A stretch of DNA of 12,756 bases from Ruminococcaceae bacterium UBA1438 (GCA_002329285.1 DCTO01000055.1:1-12756); one strand, 5' to 3'; shown: positions 1 to 7,720, numbered from the stretch's first letter. The notes: generated from the letters alone by a model not told the origin. A program made the numbers and translations.

Positions 1-140
1 AAAGATGTCAGTTCGTTGCTTAAAACTTAATATTCTACTTCAAGTCGGTTTTTTTGTGCTGTCTGCACAATCTGGGGCAGTTCAAACAGGGCTTACGCTT
101 TTTTGTTTTTTCAATTATTACAGGAGGCTTAATATTCAGC
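1..140. other. Left-edge stretch without a recognisable gene
   Basis: I see no supportable gene here. A plus-strand reading frame starting at 5 runs on into the terminator and then antisense through the alcohol dehydrogenase gene, so it is most likely chance. Small features are a weak hairpin (GTGC/GCAC around 57-70), T-runs near 49-55 and 101-116, and an isolated Shine-Dalgarno-like AGGAGG at about 122-127 with no start codon at a suitable distance. It may be the distal flank of a neighbouring gene outside the window. Confidence 0.5.
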
Positions 141-171
141 AAAAAGAGCAAGGCTTAACCTTGCTCTTTTT
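141..171. terminator. Bidirectional intrinsic terminator after the alcohol dehydrogenase
   Basis: A perfect 13-bp inverted repeat (AAAAAGAGCAAGG / CCTTGCTCTTTTT) with a 5-nt loop. Read on the minus strand it lies 16 nt past the stop of the alcohol dehydrogenase and ends in a U-run, so it should terminate the uidA-ltrA-adh unit. The flanking A- and T-runs let it also act on plus-strand transcripts entering from the left. Confidence 0.9.
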
Positions 172-187
172 TATGCTTTTATTAAAA

Positions 188-1357
188 TCAAAGGCTTTCT
201 TTAAGGATTTCTGCAACCTCTTCGGTTGTGAGCACCTTATAGCCGCCATCAAGAATCAGCGTGCCGTTAACAATATCGGGAAGCATTTCCTCTGTTGCGC
301 CAAGCTCTGAAAGGCTCATAACAAGCCCCAGCTCCTTCATCCAGCTCTCCATTTCAGCAAGGCCATCAAGCGCAATTTCCTTTTCGGTTTTGCCATTCGG
401 GCAAACGCCCCACACATTTTGAGCAAAGCGGCTGAACTTTGCAAGGCCATAAGGCAGAATGTGCCTGTAATAAGGAAGCGAAACCGCCGCCAGAGTCATG
501 CCATGGGTTGCATCGGTTAAAGCGCCAGCGGACTGGCCGAGCATATGCACCATCCAATCTGTTGTTTTGCCGCGTGAAATCAGCGTGTTAAGCGCCCATG
601 TGGCAGTCCACATAATATTGCTTCTTGCCTCATAATCCTGCGGATTTTTGTTTGCAATGCGGCTGGAATGGATAACGCTTTTCATAAGCGCCTCCGCAAT
701 ATAATCACTGGTGTTATCATCCTCCCCTGAAAAATACTGCTCACAGATGTGATTAAAAATATCATATATTCCCGCCGCCATCTGATAGTGCGGAAGGGTG
801 AGCGTATATTTCGGATTAAGGATTGAGAAGCGCGGCATAATCCTTTCATCGGCAAAAACATGGCCGATTTTAAGCTTCTGCTCCGGATTGGTGATAACCG
901 CGCCCGCATTCATTTCAGAGCCTGTGCCAACCATTGTGAGAATGCAGCCCACAGGAATTATTTCGCAATCCGGTTCCTCAAAATCAATATAATATTTCTG
1001 CCAGGGATCGCCGTTATAATTCACGGAAACGGAAAGCGCCTTTGAATAATCGCAAACCGATCCGCCGCCCACGGCGAGAATCAAATCAGCGCCGTGCTTC
1101 CTTGCAACGGCAACGCCCTCGTTTAGCTTATTAATGGTTGGATTAGGCATAACGCCGGAAATTTCCTCAACGCTTTTGCCCGCAGAGCGCAGAATTTCCG
1201 TAACCTCATCATAAATCCCGTTCTTTTTGATTGAGCCGCCGCCGTAAACGAGCAAAACGTTTTTGCCGTATTTGCCAAGCTCATCCTTCAAAAATTCAAG
1301 CGAATCATCACCAAAATATAATTTTGTGGGATTGCAATAAGAAAAATTTCCTAACAT
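188..1357 (-). CDS. Iron-containing alcohol dehydrogenase (butanol dehydrogenase-like)
   Basis: A 389-residue group III (Fe-dependent) alcohol dehydrogenase, resembling clostridial NAD(P)H-dependent butanol dehydrogenases (BdhA/BdhB, YqhD). It would be a cytosolic enzyme reducing aldehydes or other carbonyls. Visible are GGGS nucleotide-binding motifs at residues 39-42 and 97-100, TGSEMN at 145-150, and the expected metal ligands D199, H203, H271 and H285. The stretch after H271 reads HMLGQ, where many relatives have a HxxEH pattern, so the active-site rim differs. I chose the ATG at 1357 because AAAGGG stands at the right distance upstream; the frame stays open 14 residues further to 1399 but lacks such a site. 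It is the last gene of the uidA-ltrA-adh unit, 46 bp after ltrA. A role in reducing a sugar-derived carbonyl or a fermentation aldehyde is inference; the true substrate is unknown. Confidence 0.9.
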   Translation of the reverse strand: MLGNFSYCNPTKLYFGDDSLEFLKDELGKYGKNVLLVYGGGSIKKNGIYDEVTEILRSAGKSVEEISGVMPNPTINKLNEGVAVARKHGADLILAVGGGSVCDYSKALSVSVNYNGDPWQKYYIDFEEPDCEIIPVGCILTMVGTGSEMNAGAVITNPEQKLKIGHVFADERIMPRFSILNPKYTLTLPHYQMAAGIYDIFNHICEQYFSGEDDNTSDYIAEALMKSVIHSSRIANKNPQDYEARSNIMWTATWALNTLISRGKTTDWMVHMLGQSAGALTDATHGMTLAAVSLPYYRHILPYGLAKFSRFAQNVWGVCPNGKTEKEIALDGLAEMESWMKELGLVMSLSELGATEEMLPDIVNGTLILDGGYKVLTTEEVAEILKESL

Positions 1358-1403
1358 AATAATTACCCTTTCTGAATTAAAATATTTAACTGCAGGCAAA
1401 GGT

Positions 1404-2552
1404 TTATTCCTCCGCCTCTTTTTTAACCTTTTTAACGTTGAAATAAAGATAAAGAAAAACGGAATAAATATAAACCACCGTCAGCGCGATGCTGATAAGC
1501 GGATTTCTGAAAAACAGCATCTCAAATGCCGCAAAAAGGATGGACATTGCAATAATAACCGCAAAAAATTTCTTGCTTCCCTGGCAGCGCACGATTGCAT
1601 ATTTTTCCGTTAAAAACAGGAAGATGAAATATGTTATTATCGAGGCCACGATAAACACGTTTTTGGGGATTGCGGCAACCTCCTCCGTTCGCATATATTC
1701 AAGCGCGGCGGTGATGTTATTAAGCGCCGTGATCATAAAAATGTGCAGCAGCATATAGCCCGTGCCCTCCGCCTGCATTTCGCGGTTAATCACATTATCA
1801 TAAACGAAACCATAGCTTAAAAACAGCCCGGCAACAATTAAAAAGGCACACAGGGAATAATAAATCGTGGAAAAGCCGAAGCCGCCCTCAAAATATTCCG
1901 CAATTGCAATAATCATTTCGCCGAAGGTGAAAACAACATAAAGCATCACCCGCTCCGTTAAATGCGCAAAATCGCCCGCCACAAGCTCGTTTGCCCTGCT
2001 GCCGACGGAAACCAGAATTATCCCCAGCACCATTGCAAGCGGCGAAAAGGGAATGCCCGTGAGCCTGTAAAGCGGCAGGGAAATCAGAATAACCGCAATC
2101 TGCACCAAAAGCACGAATATGCTTCGCTTAATCTGCGCCTTAACCCAGGGCATAAATGCGCCTGCCTTTTTATATTTAATCAGATATTGAACCGCCTGAT
2201 TTGCCAGAATCAGCGCCCAGGCGATGTTGAAGCGGTAAAAATAATCCTGCCAATCCGTGCGAACGCCATCCGCCATATAATAAAGCAGATACATATTAAT
2301 GAAAATTGCCAAATTTTCCTGCAGCCCGTTTGCGCCGTATTTATTGATAAAAATAACGGTTGAATACCAAATCTGCAGGATTATCAGCGCCGTGAGAATA
2401 TAGGTTAAAAATGCAGAGGGCGCAACAAAGCCGTTTTCAATTGTTTGAAGCAGGGTGTTGTTTCTGCCGATTATATAAACGAAAATCAGATCATAAATCA
2501 GCTCAATATATTCAACCTTTTTCTCCCCGCCGTTATTAAGAAAATCAAACAT
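1404..2552 (-). CDS. LtrA-family (low temperature requirement A) membrane protein
   Basis: A 382-residue polytopic membrane protein with roughly 10-12 hydrophobic segments, beginning near residue 17 and ending in a basic cytosolic tail (VKKVKKEAEE). Two features match the bacterial LtrA family: the N-terminal pattern VEYIELIYDLIFVY (residues 13-26), corresponding to the family's VELxxDLxFV, and HLTERVMLYVVFTFGEMIIAI (197-217), corresponding to the usual ERxxLxxxxxLGExxIA. LtrA was named for low-temperature growth in Listeria; its biochemical function is unknown. The ATG at 2552 has AGAGG about 6 nt upstream. It lies 20 bp after uidA and 46 bp before the alcohol dehydrogenase, same strand, with no terminator between, so co-transcription is likely. 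Transport linked to glucuronide use is possible, but nothing in the sequence shows it. Confidence 0.8.
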   Translation of the reverse strand: MFDFLNNGGEKKVEYIELIYDLIFVYIIGRNNTLLQTIENGFVAPSAFLTYILTALIILQIWYSTVIFINKYGANGLQENLAIFINMYLLYYMADGVRTDWQDYFYRFNIAWALILANQAVQYLIKYKKAGAFMPWVKAQIKRSIFVLLVQIAVILISLPLYRLTGIPFSPLAMVLGIILVSVGSRANELVAGDFAHLTERVMLYVVFTFGEMIIAIAEYFEGGFGFSTIYYSLCAFLIVAGLFLSYGFVYDNVINREMQAEGTGYMLLHIFMITALNNITAALEYMRTEEVAAIPKNVFIVASIITYFIFLFLTEKYAIVRCQGSKKFFAVIIAMSILFAAFEMLFFRNPLISIALTVVYIYSVFLYLYFNVKKVKKEAEE

Positions 2553-2572
2553 AAAAACCTCTGAAAGTTAAA

Positions 2573-4327
2573 TTATTTCTTATAATCAAAATCCGGAATG
2601 CCGCGCCAGCGATTTCGGAAATAATGCGCCGCAAGCTTTGGCCGCCTTTCCCTTGTGAAAACGCCCTTTTTGTTGCCGTCTGCGCGCAGAATGCCCTGAA
2701 TGGTTTGAAAATCAGCAAAATTCCATGCATGCTCGCCGATGACGAAGGAATATTTATCAAGCACCGCGTTAACAGCATCGTAATATTCAGCCTGAAACTC
2801 CTCACTGAACATATTAGGCACGGCGCTGTGAATGCCGCTTATTGTGTCCGCCCCATACTCCGTGAGAATAAAGGGCTTGGAAAAGCGCTCAAAATAATCC
2901 AGCTCCGCCGCCATTGCCTGAGCCGCGGCATCAAGATTGCCCGCGAAAATATACCAGCCATAATATCTGTTTGCGCAGATAACATCCATTGCAGGGGCAA
3001 CGCGGTCCTTAACATAATCATTGTTGCTGACAACAACGGTTACGGGCCTGTTTTGCGGATCGCATTTATGCGCAAGCTCATAAAGGGGCATAAAATAATT
3101 ATACGCCTCCGCCTCCTCAGTGTTAGGCTCATTTGCAAGCGACCACATAACGATTGAGGGATGGTTTTTATCCCTGGCAATCATATCCTCAATAACGCCC
3201 CTGTGAGCGGCAATGGTGTTTTTATAGCTTTTTGAATTAAGCCCCACAGCGGGCGTTTCGGCAATAACGACAATGCCCTCCTCATCGCAGAGATTGAGCA
3301 TCTCCTCGCTGTAAGGATAATGAGAGGTGCGAAAGGAATTTGCGCCAAGCCATTTCATCAGCGAAATATCCTTAACATTGAGCGTTTCATCAAGTCCGCG
3401 GCCGTGGATTTCGCTATCCTCATGCTTGCCGAAGCCCTTAAAATAAAACGGTTTTCCGTTAATCAAAAACTGATTTCCCCGAACCTCAACACTGCGGACG
3501 CCGAATTTCTGATAATAGCAATCGTTTTTAAAACTGATTTTGGCAGTGTAAAGATAAGCGGCATTCGGTTGCCACAAAACGGGATTATCAATAATCAGCT
3601 CATCCCCTGCCTTGCCGGAGGCAAGCTCGTTACCGTCCTTATCAAGAAGCGAAACCTGCGCTTCCCCCTCGCCGGAGAGAACGGCACAAACAAGCACCCG
3701 CGCGCTGCCCTGCGAAAGCTCAGTTGTGACCGTAACATCGCTAATATACTCCGCCGGCGTGGTGTAAAGGCTGACGGGGCGGTTTATTCCGCAATAATTG
3801 AAGAAATCAAAATTCGGGTAATTCTGCGGCTTCAGCTTCGTTTTGCGAACGCTTTCAAAATCAGGCGCGCCGCTGCCGAACATTGCGCTGCCCTCATTAC
3901 CCACGGGCAGGGTTGAATAATTAATCCTGTTATCAACCGCAACGGCAAGCAGATTTGAGGCTTGAAGCAAGCGGCAATCAAGCTCTGCCTCAAAGGGCAG
4001 AAAGCCGCCGACGTGGCTTGCAATTTCTTTGCCGTTAAGAAAAACCGCGCAGGCATGAGCAACCGCGCCGAAGCGCAGCACGAGGCGGTTTTCGCCGACT
4101 GATTCAGGCACGGAAAAGCGCCGCTGATAATAAGCCCAGCCATAATGATCGCGCAAAGCGATATCCGCCTGCTGATCGTTATATGACGCGGGAACATAAA
4201 GCCTTTTTGCATCTGTGAGCGGATTTATAAGCTTATCGGTTTCAAGCTCTTCGCCGCCAAGGGCAAAATCCCAGATGCCGTTAAGGCTGATTAACAATCT
4301 TTTTTCATTTAACTGAGGATACAGCAT
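2573..4327 (-). CDS. uidA: Beta-glucuronidase (glycoside hydrolase family 2)
   Basis: A 584-residue GH2 enzyme that aligns by eye along its whole length with E. coli GUS (about 603 residues). It hydrolyses terminal beta-D-glucuronides to release glucuronic acid. Order: jelly-roll sugar-binding domain (about 10-180), immunoglobulin-like domain (about 185-280), TIM barrel (about 285-575). The acid/base is E400 in WSLANEP and the nucleophile E490 in ILTEYG. The N-x-K pair that recognises the glucuronate carboxylate is present (N552, K554 in GNKKG), which separates it from beta-galactosidases. The segment after VGLN (about 361-366) is much shorter than the E. coli loop 1, so it resembles gut GUS without that loop. 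No signal peptide, so cytosolic. I chose the ATG at 4327: GGGTGAT precedes it, and the promoter lies inside any longer reading of the frame. First gene of a unit with ltrA and adh. Confidence 0.93.
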   Translation of the reverse strand: MLYPQLNEKRLLISLNGIWDFALGGEELETDKLINPLTDAKRLYVPASYNDQQADIALRDHYGWAYYQRRFSVPESVGENRLVLRFGAVAHACAVFLNGKEIASHVGGFLPFEAELDCRLLQASNLLAVAVDNRINYSTLPVGNEGSAMFGSGAPDFESVRKTKLKPQNYPNFDFFNYCGINRPVSLYTTPAEYISDVTVTTELSQGSARVLVCAVLSGEGEAQVSLLDKDGNELASGKAGDELIIDNPVLWQPNAAYLYTAKISFKNDCYYQKFGVRSVEVRGNQFLINGKPFYFKGFGKHEDSEIHGRGLDETLNVKDISLMKWLGANSFRTSHYPYSEEMLNLCDEEGIVVIAETPAVGLNSKSYKNTIAAHRGVIEDMIARDKNHPSIVMWSLANEPNTEEAEAYNYFMPLYELAHKCDPQNRPVTVVVSNNDYVKDRVAPAMDVICANRYYGWYIFAGNLDAAAQAMAAELDYFERFSKPFILTEYGADTISGIHSAVPNMFSEEFQAEYYDAVNAVLDKYSFVIGEHAWNFADFQTIQGILRADGNKKGVFTRERRPKLAAHYFRNRWRGIPDFDYKK

Positions 4328-4343
4328 AAAATCACCCGAAATC

Positions 4344-4372
4344 ATTATAGCATTAGTTATTGCATAATTCAA
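4344..4372 (-). promoter_or_regulatory. Sigma-A promoter of the uidA unit (extended -10)
   Basis: On the minus strand: -35 TTGAAT (4372-4367), a 17-bp spacer, and -10 TATAAT (4349-4344) preceded by TGC, an extended -10. The expected transcription start, near 4337, falls on the first bases of the Shine-Dalgarno, leaving a leader of only about 10 nt before the ATG at 4327. A near-direct repeat, ATGCAATAA then ATGCTATAA (12-bp period, one mismatch), lies across spacer and -10 and could be a regulator site. Confidence 0.8.
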
Positions 4373-4388
4373 ACATAAAAGGTATTAT
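4360..4388 (+). promoter_or_regulatory. Sigma-A promoter of the GH78-like gene, overlapping the uidA promoter
   Basis: On the plus strand: -35 TTGCAT (4360-4365), a 17-bp spacer, and -10 TATTAT (4383-4388). Expected start is near 4395, at the beginning of the Shine-Dalgarno, giving a leader of about 14 nt. The two divergent promoters interleave: each -35 lies inside the other's spacer. RNA polymerase probably cannot occupy both at once, and one bound regulator could control both. Confidence 0.7.
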
Positions 4389-4408
4389 AAAGAAAAGGCG
4401 GTGATAAA

Positions 4409-6304
4409 ATGTTTTGCGGAAAATGGATAACGGCAAGGGAGGAGCGCGATAATCTGCACCTCCTGTTTGAAAAGCGCTTTGAGCTTAACGCCTTTAAAAA
4501 CGCAAAAATCAGAATCACCGCTGATGATTATTACAAGCTTTACATAAACGGCCGCTTCGTTTGCCAGGGGCCTGCGCCGGGCTATGGCTTCAGCTATAAT
4601 TTCAATGAGGCAAACCTTGCGCCATACCTTAAATCCGGCGAAAACACAATCTCCGTTCACTGCTATTATCAGGGGCTAAACAACAGGGTTTGGATAAGCG
4701 GCGACGGCATTTTCGGCATCCTTGCGGATTTATATATTGACGGCAGACTTGCGCTTTGCGCAGATTCAAGCTGGCAATATCGGATTGACAACACCTTTTT
4801 GGGCGGCAAGCCCTTTGGATATGACACTGCCTTCCCCGAAAACCGAGATATGAGGAAGGGGCTTTCTGCGCCGAAACGCGCGGTTGAAGTCCCCTGCCCG
4901 CACAGCTTTGCAAAAGCGCCCTTCCCCGCCCTTGAGGTTTATGAAATCTGCGCCGAGGGGCAGAAAAGGGGCGGCAGAATTCTTTATGATTTTCGGCAGG
5001 AATACGTTTGCATGCCGGTTATTAAGGCGCGCTCTCAAGCAGACGGCGCAAGGCTGATTCTGCGCTGCGCAGAGGAGCTTAACCCGGATGGCAGCCCCCG
5101 CTTTAACCTGCGTTGCGGCTGTGAATATGAGGAAACCTGCGCGCTGAAAAAGGGCGAAAATCTGATTGAGCAATTTGATTACAAGGCGCTGAGATACGCC
5201 GAGCTTGTTGCAGACAGCGGCGTTGAAATTGAGGAATTCAAAATCCTCGTGCGCCGCTTCCCCTTCCCCGAAAAATCGCAGGAGCTTAAAACTGATAACG
5301 CGCAACTTTCAGCAGTTTGGCGGCTTTGCAAAAACACGGTTAAATTCGGCGCGCAGGAGGTTTTTGTTGACTGCCCCACCAGAGAAAAGGGGCAATATCT
5401 GGGCGACGTTTTTATCGCTGGCTTTGCGCATTTTTATCTGACAAAGGACAGCCGCCTGCTGAAAAAGGCGCTTTGCGATTATGCATCCTCCCTGCAGCTT
5501 TGCGGCGAATTTCTTTCCGTTGCGCCATGCTCTTATCGGCAGAAAATAGCGGATTATGCGCTTTTGTTTGCCCCTGCCGTTTTGAAATATTATCGGCTGA
5601 CCGAAGATTACGAATTGCTTAAATCGCTTTTCCCCGCCTGTGAAAAAATCAACGCGCATTTTGCCGAATATGAAAACGAAAACGGGCTTTTGCAAAACGT
5701 TGAAAGCGGCTGGAATCTGGTTGACTGGCCGGAAAATATGCGGGACGGATATCAGTTCAACACCGAAAACAAAAAAGAAATCGGCACCCACAGCGTTATC
5801 AACGCATATTACGCCCATTCCCTGAAATGCGAGGAGGAAATCGCGCGCATCTGCGGCATTTCCGTTAAAGAAAGGGCTGAAAAAACCGCCCGTGCCTTTA
5901 ACGAATGCTTTTTTGATGAAAGCTGCGGGCTTTATGTTGACTGCGTCGGCTCTGAGCACAGCGCGCTTCATTCAAACATTCTGCCCCTTGCCTTCGGGCT
6001 TTGCCCCGAGGAGCGCGAAGAAAAAATTGCGGATTATCTTGAAAAAAAGGGCATGGAATGCTCTGTTTATATGGCATATTTTTATCTTTGGGCGCTTTGC
6101 AATTCCGGCAGAAAAGAACACGCGCTGGCGCTGATTTCAGGCAATGGCAAAAACAGCTGGGTTAACATGCTTAACGAGGGCGCAACAACCGCCTTTGAAG
6201 CATGGGGAAAGGAAAGAAAATGGAACACAAGCCTTTTCCACCCCTGGGCAACCGCCCCGATTTTGATTATCAACGAGCATTTTCCGAATCTGATTGACAA
6301 ATAA
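4409..6304 (+). CDS. GH78-like alpha-L-rhamnosidase (six-hairpin glycosidase)
   Basis: A 631-residue protein with the build of bacterial alpha-L-rhamnosidases. The N-terminal beta domain has RITADDYYKLYINGRFV (about 31-47), typical of the rhamnosidase N-domain. A second beta domain follows (about 180-290), then an (alpha/alpha)6 barrel (about 300-625). The DCPTREKGQYLGD segment (321-333) corresponds to the family's DCPQRDERLGWTGD, which carries the general acid. GATTAFEAWG (591-600, E597) corresponds to the C-terminal TTxWE segment with the putative base. It would remove terminal alpha-L-rhamnose; no signal peptide, so cytosolic. The altered acid motif means another deoxy-sugar or uronate substrate is possible. 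The ATG has a 10/11 match to AAGGAGGTGAT at 4395-4405. Divergent from uidA, suggesting joint use on rhamnose- and glucuronate-bearing glycans or flavonoid glycosides. Confidence 0.75.
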   Translation: MFCGKWITAREERDNLHLLFEKRFELNAFKNAKIRITADDYYKLYINGRFVCQGPAPGYGFSYNFNEANLAPYLKSGENTISVHCYYQGLNNRVWISGDGIFGILADLYIDGRLALCADSSWQYRIDNTFLGGKPFGYDTAFPENRDMRKGLSAPKRAVEVPCPHSFAKAPFPALEVYEICAEGQKRGGRILYDFRQEYVCMPVIKARSQADGARLILRCAEELNPDGSPRFNLRCGCEYEETCALKKGENLIEQFDYKALRYAELVADSGVEIEEFKILVRRFPFPEKSQELKTDNAQLSAVWRLCKNTVKFGAQEVFVDCPTREKGQYLGDVFIAGFAHFYLTKDSRLLKKALCDYASSLQLCGEFLSVAPCSYRQKIADYALLFAPAVLKYYRLTEDYELLKSLFPACEKINAHFAEYENENGLLQNVESGWNLVDWPENMRDGYQFNTENKKEIGTHSVINAYYAHSLKCEEEIARICGISVKERAEKTARAFNECFFDESCGLYVDCVGSEHSALHSNILPLAFGLCPEEREEKIADYLEKKGMECSVYMAYFYLWALCNSGRKEHALALISGNGKNSWVNMLNEGATTAFEAWGKERKWNTSLFHPWATAPILIINEHFPNLIDK

Positions 6305-6322
6305 AACTTAAAGTATTAAAAT
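6294..6322 (+). promoter_or_regulatory. Sigma-A promoter of the COG0523 GTPase gene
   Basis: TTGACA (6294-6299, perfect -35), a 17-bp spacer, and TAAAAT (6317-6322). The -35 overlaps the last codons of the GH78-like gene. Expected start is about 6329. No terminator separates the two genes, so the GTPase may also receive read-through. Confidence 0.75.
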
Positions 6323-6333
6323 ATACCATACTT
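6311..6333. promoter_or_regulatory. Inverted repeat over the COG0523 promoter, possible operator
   Basis: A perfect 6-bp inverted repeat, AAGTAT (6311-6316) and ATACTT (6328-6333), with 11 bp between, brackets the -10 and reaches the likely transcription start. That is a typical place for a repressor. COG0523 genes are often controlled by zinc-sensing Zur in other bacteria, but this repeat does not match the Fur/Zur 7-1-7 consensus that I know, so the regulator is open. In AT-rich DNA a 6-bp repeat may also be chance. Confidence 0.4.
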
Positions 6334-6354
6334 ATTTAATAGGAGTTGAAAAAA

Positions 6355-7698
6355 ATGTTTAACAAAAAAAGGGAGCTTGTTCCCGTTTCGCTTTTAACAG
6401 GCTATCTCGGCGCGGGCAAAACAACTGTTTTGAATCACGTGCTTGCAAACCAGCAGGGATATAAGGTTGCCGTTATTGTTAACGATATCGGCGAGGTTAA
6501 TATTGATGCATCGCTCATCCAAAAGGGCGGCGCAGTTACCGAAAAGGACGATAATCTTGTTCCCCTTTCAAACGGCTGCATCTGCTGCACTCTGAAGGTT
6601 GATTTGATGAAGCAGATTATCAATCTTGTTAAAACCAAAAAATTTGATTATATTCTGATTGAGGCATCCGGCATTTGCGAGCCGGGCCCGATTGCCGGCT
6701 CCATCTGCATGCTGGACGGAACGGACAGAAATGTTCAGCTGCCCGCAGTTGCTTATCTTGATAATGTCACCACAATTGTTGACGCCAAGAGAATGGCTGA
6801 TGAATTCGGCAGCGGCAAGGCGCTTCTTAACGATGATCTTGATGAAGAGGACATTGAAAATCTTCTGATTCAACAGATTGAATATTGCACAACGATTATT
6901 CTTAATAAGGTTGACCTTGTTACCGATGAGGAAAAGGCGGACGTGCTTAAGGTTATCCGCGCGCTTCAGCCAAAGGCAAAGATTATTGAAACCACTCACG
7001 GCCAGGTTGACGTTTCCGAAATCCTTTCAACCCATCGCTTTGATTATGAAAAAATTCTTGAGAGCGCAGGCTGGATTCAGGCAATGGAGCTTGAGGGCGA
7101 AAACGAGGTTGAGGAGGAGCACGAGGAGCATCATCATGACCATGATGACGATGAGCACGAACACCACCATCACCACGACCACGATGACGATGAGCACGAA
7201 CACCATCATCACCACGATGACGACGATGACGAGCATGAGCACCACCATGACCATGATGAGGATGAGGAGCACGGCCACCACGGGCATCATCACCATCACC
7301 ACCATCACCATGATGAGGGCGAGGCTGAAGAATACGGCATTTCAACCTTTGTTTATCAGAACGTGAAGCCGTTTGAAAAGGCTAAGTTTGAGCAATTTGT
7401 TTTTGCTTCCTGGCCAAAGGAGGTTATCCGCGCAAAGGGACTTTTCTGGATTAAGGAGGACCCCTCCACCGCTTATATCTTTGAGCAGAGCGGCAAGCAG
7501 AAAACCGCAACGGATGACGGCAAATGGATTGCCTGCTTCCCCGAAAAAGAGAAAAAGCAGATTCTTGAGATGAACCCTGATATCGCCGCTAACTGGGATC
7601 CCAAATACGGCGACAGGATTAACAAGCTTGTTTTCATCGGCAGAGGGATGGATAAAAATGCAATTATCAAAGCTCTCAATGAATGCATTGCAGAATAA
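6355..7698 (+). CDS. COG0523/CobW-type GTPase, putative zinc metallochaperone with His-rich insert
   Basis: A 447-residue G3E-class P-loop GTPase. Visible are Walker A GYLGAGKTT (16-24), the family's CxCC metal motif as CICC (75-78), EASGICEP (103-110), and the base-recognition NKVD (184-187). The CobW C-terminal domain is at about 327-447. Between the domains, residues about 254-320 are almost only His, Asp and Glu with some 35 histidines, an obvious metal-binding tail. COG0523 proteins are thought to use GTP hydrolysis to deliver zinc, or in some members cobalt or iron, to client enzymes. Zinc is the likeliest metal here but no client is encoded nearby. I chose the ATG at 6355, with AGGAG 9 nt upstream; the in-frame TTG at 6346 directly abuts that site and cannot use it. 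Its own promoter precedes it. Confidence 0.93.
   Translation: MFNKKRELVPVSLLTGYLGAGKTTVLNHVLANQQGYKVAVIVNDIGEVNIDASLIQKGGAVTEKDDNLVPLSNGCICCTLKVDLMKQIINLVKTKKFDYILIEASGICEPGPIAGSICMLDGTDRNVQLPAVAYLDNVTTIVDAKRMADEFGSGKALLNDDLDEEDIENLLIQQIEYCTTIILNKVDLVTDEEKADVLKVIRALQPKAKIIETTHGQVDVSEILSTHRFDYEKILESAGWIQAMELEGENEVEEEHEEHHHDHDDDEHEHHHHHDHDDDEHEHHHHHDDDDDEHEHHHDHDEDEEHGHHGHHHHHHHHHDEGEAEEYGISTFVYQNVKPFEKAKFEQFVFASWPKEVIRAKGLFWIKEDPSTAYIFEQSGKQKTATDDGKWIACFPEKEKKQILEMNPDIAANWDPKYGDRINKLVFIGRGMDKNAIIKALNECIAE
7138..7254 (+). repeat. In-frame 39-bp x 3 tandem repeat coding the His/Asp-rich tail
   Basis: Three successive 13-residue units, DHDDDEHEHHHHH, DHDDDEHEHHHHH and DDDDDEHEHHHDH (residues 262-300), are encoded by three 39-bp repeats that differ mainly at synonymous positions. 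A 9-His run follows at about 311-319. Such a minisatellite can change unit number by slippage without breaking frame, so metal-binding capacity may vary between strains. Confidence 0.85.
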
Positions 7699-7720
7699 CC
7701 GGCATTTTTTTTGCAAAACA

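Noticed and set aside
5..310. 101-residue plus-strand reading frame at the left edge
   Set aside because: It crosses the bidirectional terminator and ends antisense inside the alcohol dehydrogenase, with no proper ribosome binding site.
3320..3916. 198-residue reading frame antisense to uidA
   Set aside because: It lies wholly within a confidently assigned gene, has basic low-complexity composition and no start signals; a mirror of uidA codon use.
5309..5971. 220-residue minus-strand reading frame inside the GH78-like gene
   Set aside because: Shadow of a gene with strong family motifs; no promoter or ribosome site of its own.
7138..7254. Short tandem repeats that might suggest a CRISPR array
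   Set aside because: Units abut directly without spacers and are in frame with the His/Asp-rich tail; a coding minisatellite.
6878..7366. Overlapping Thr/Met-rich and Val/Met-rich frames over the histidine repeat
   Set aside because: Low-complexity products of the His/Asp codon repeat read out of frame.
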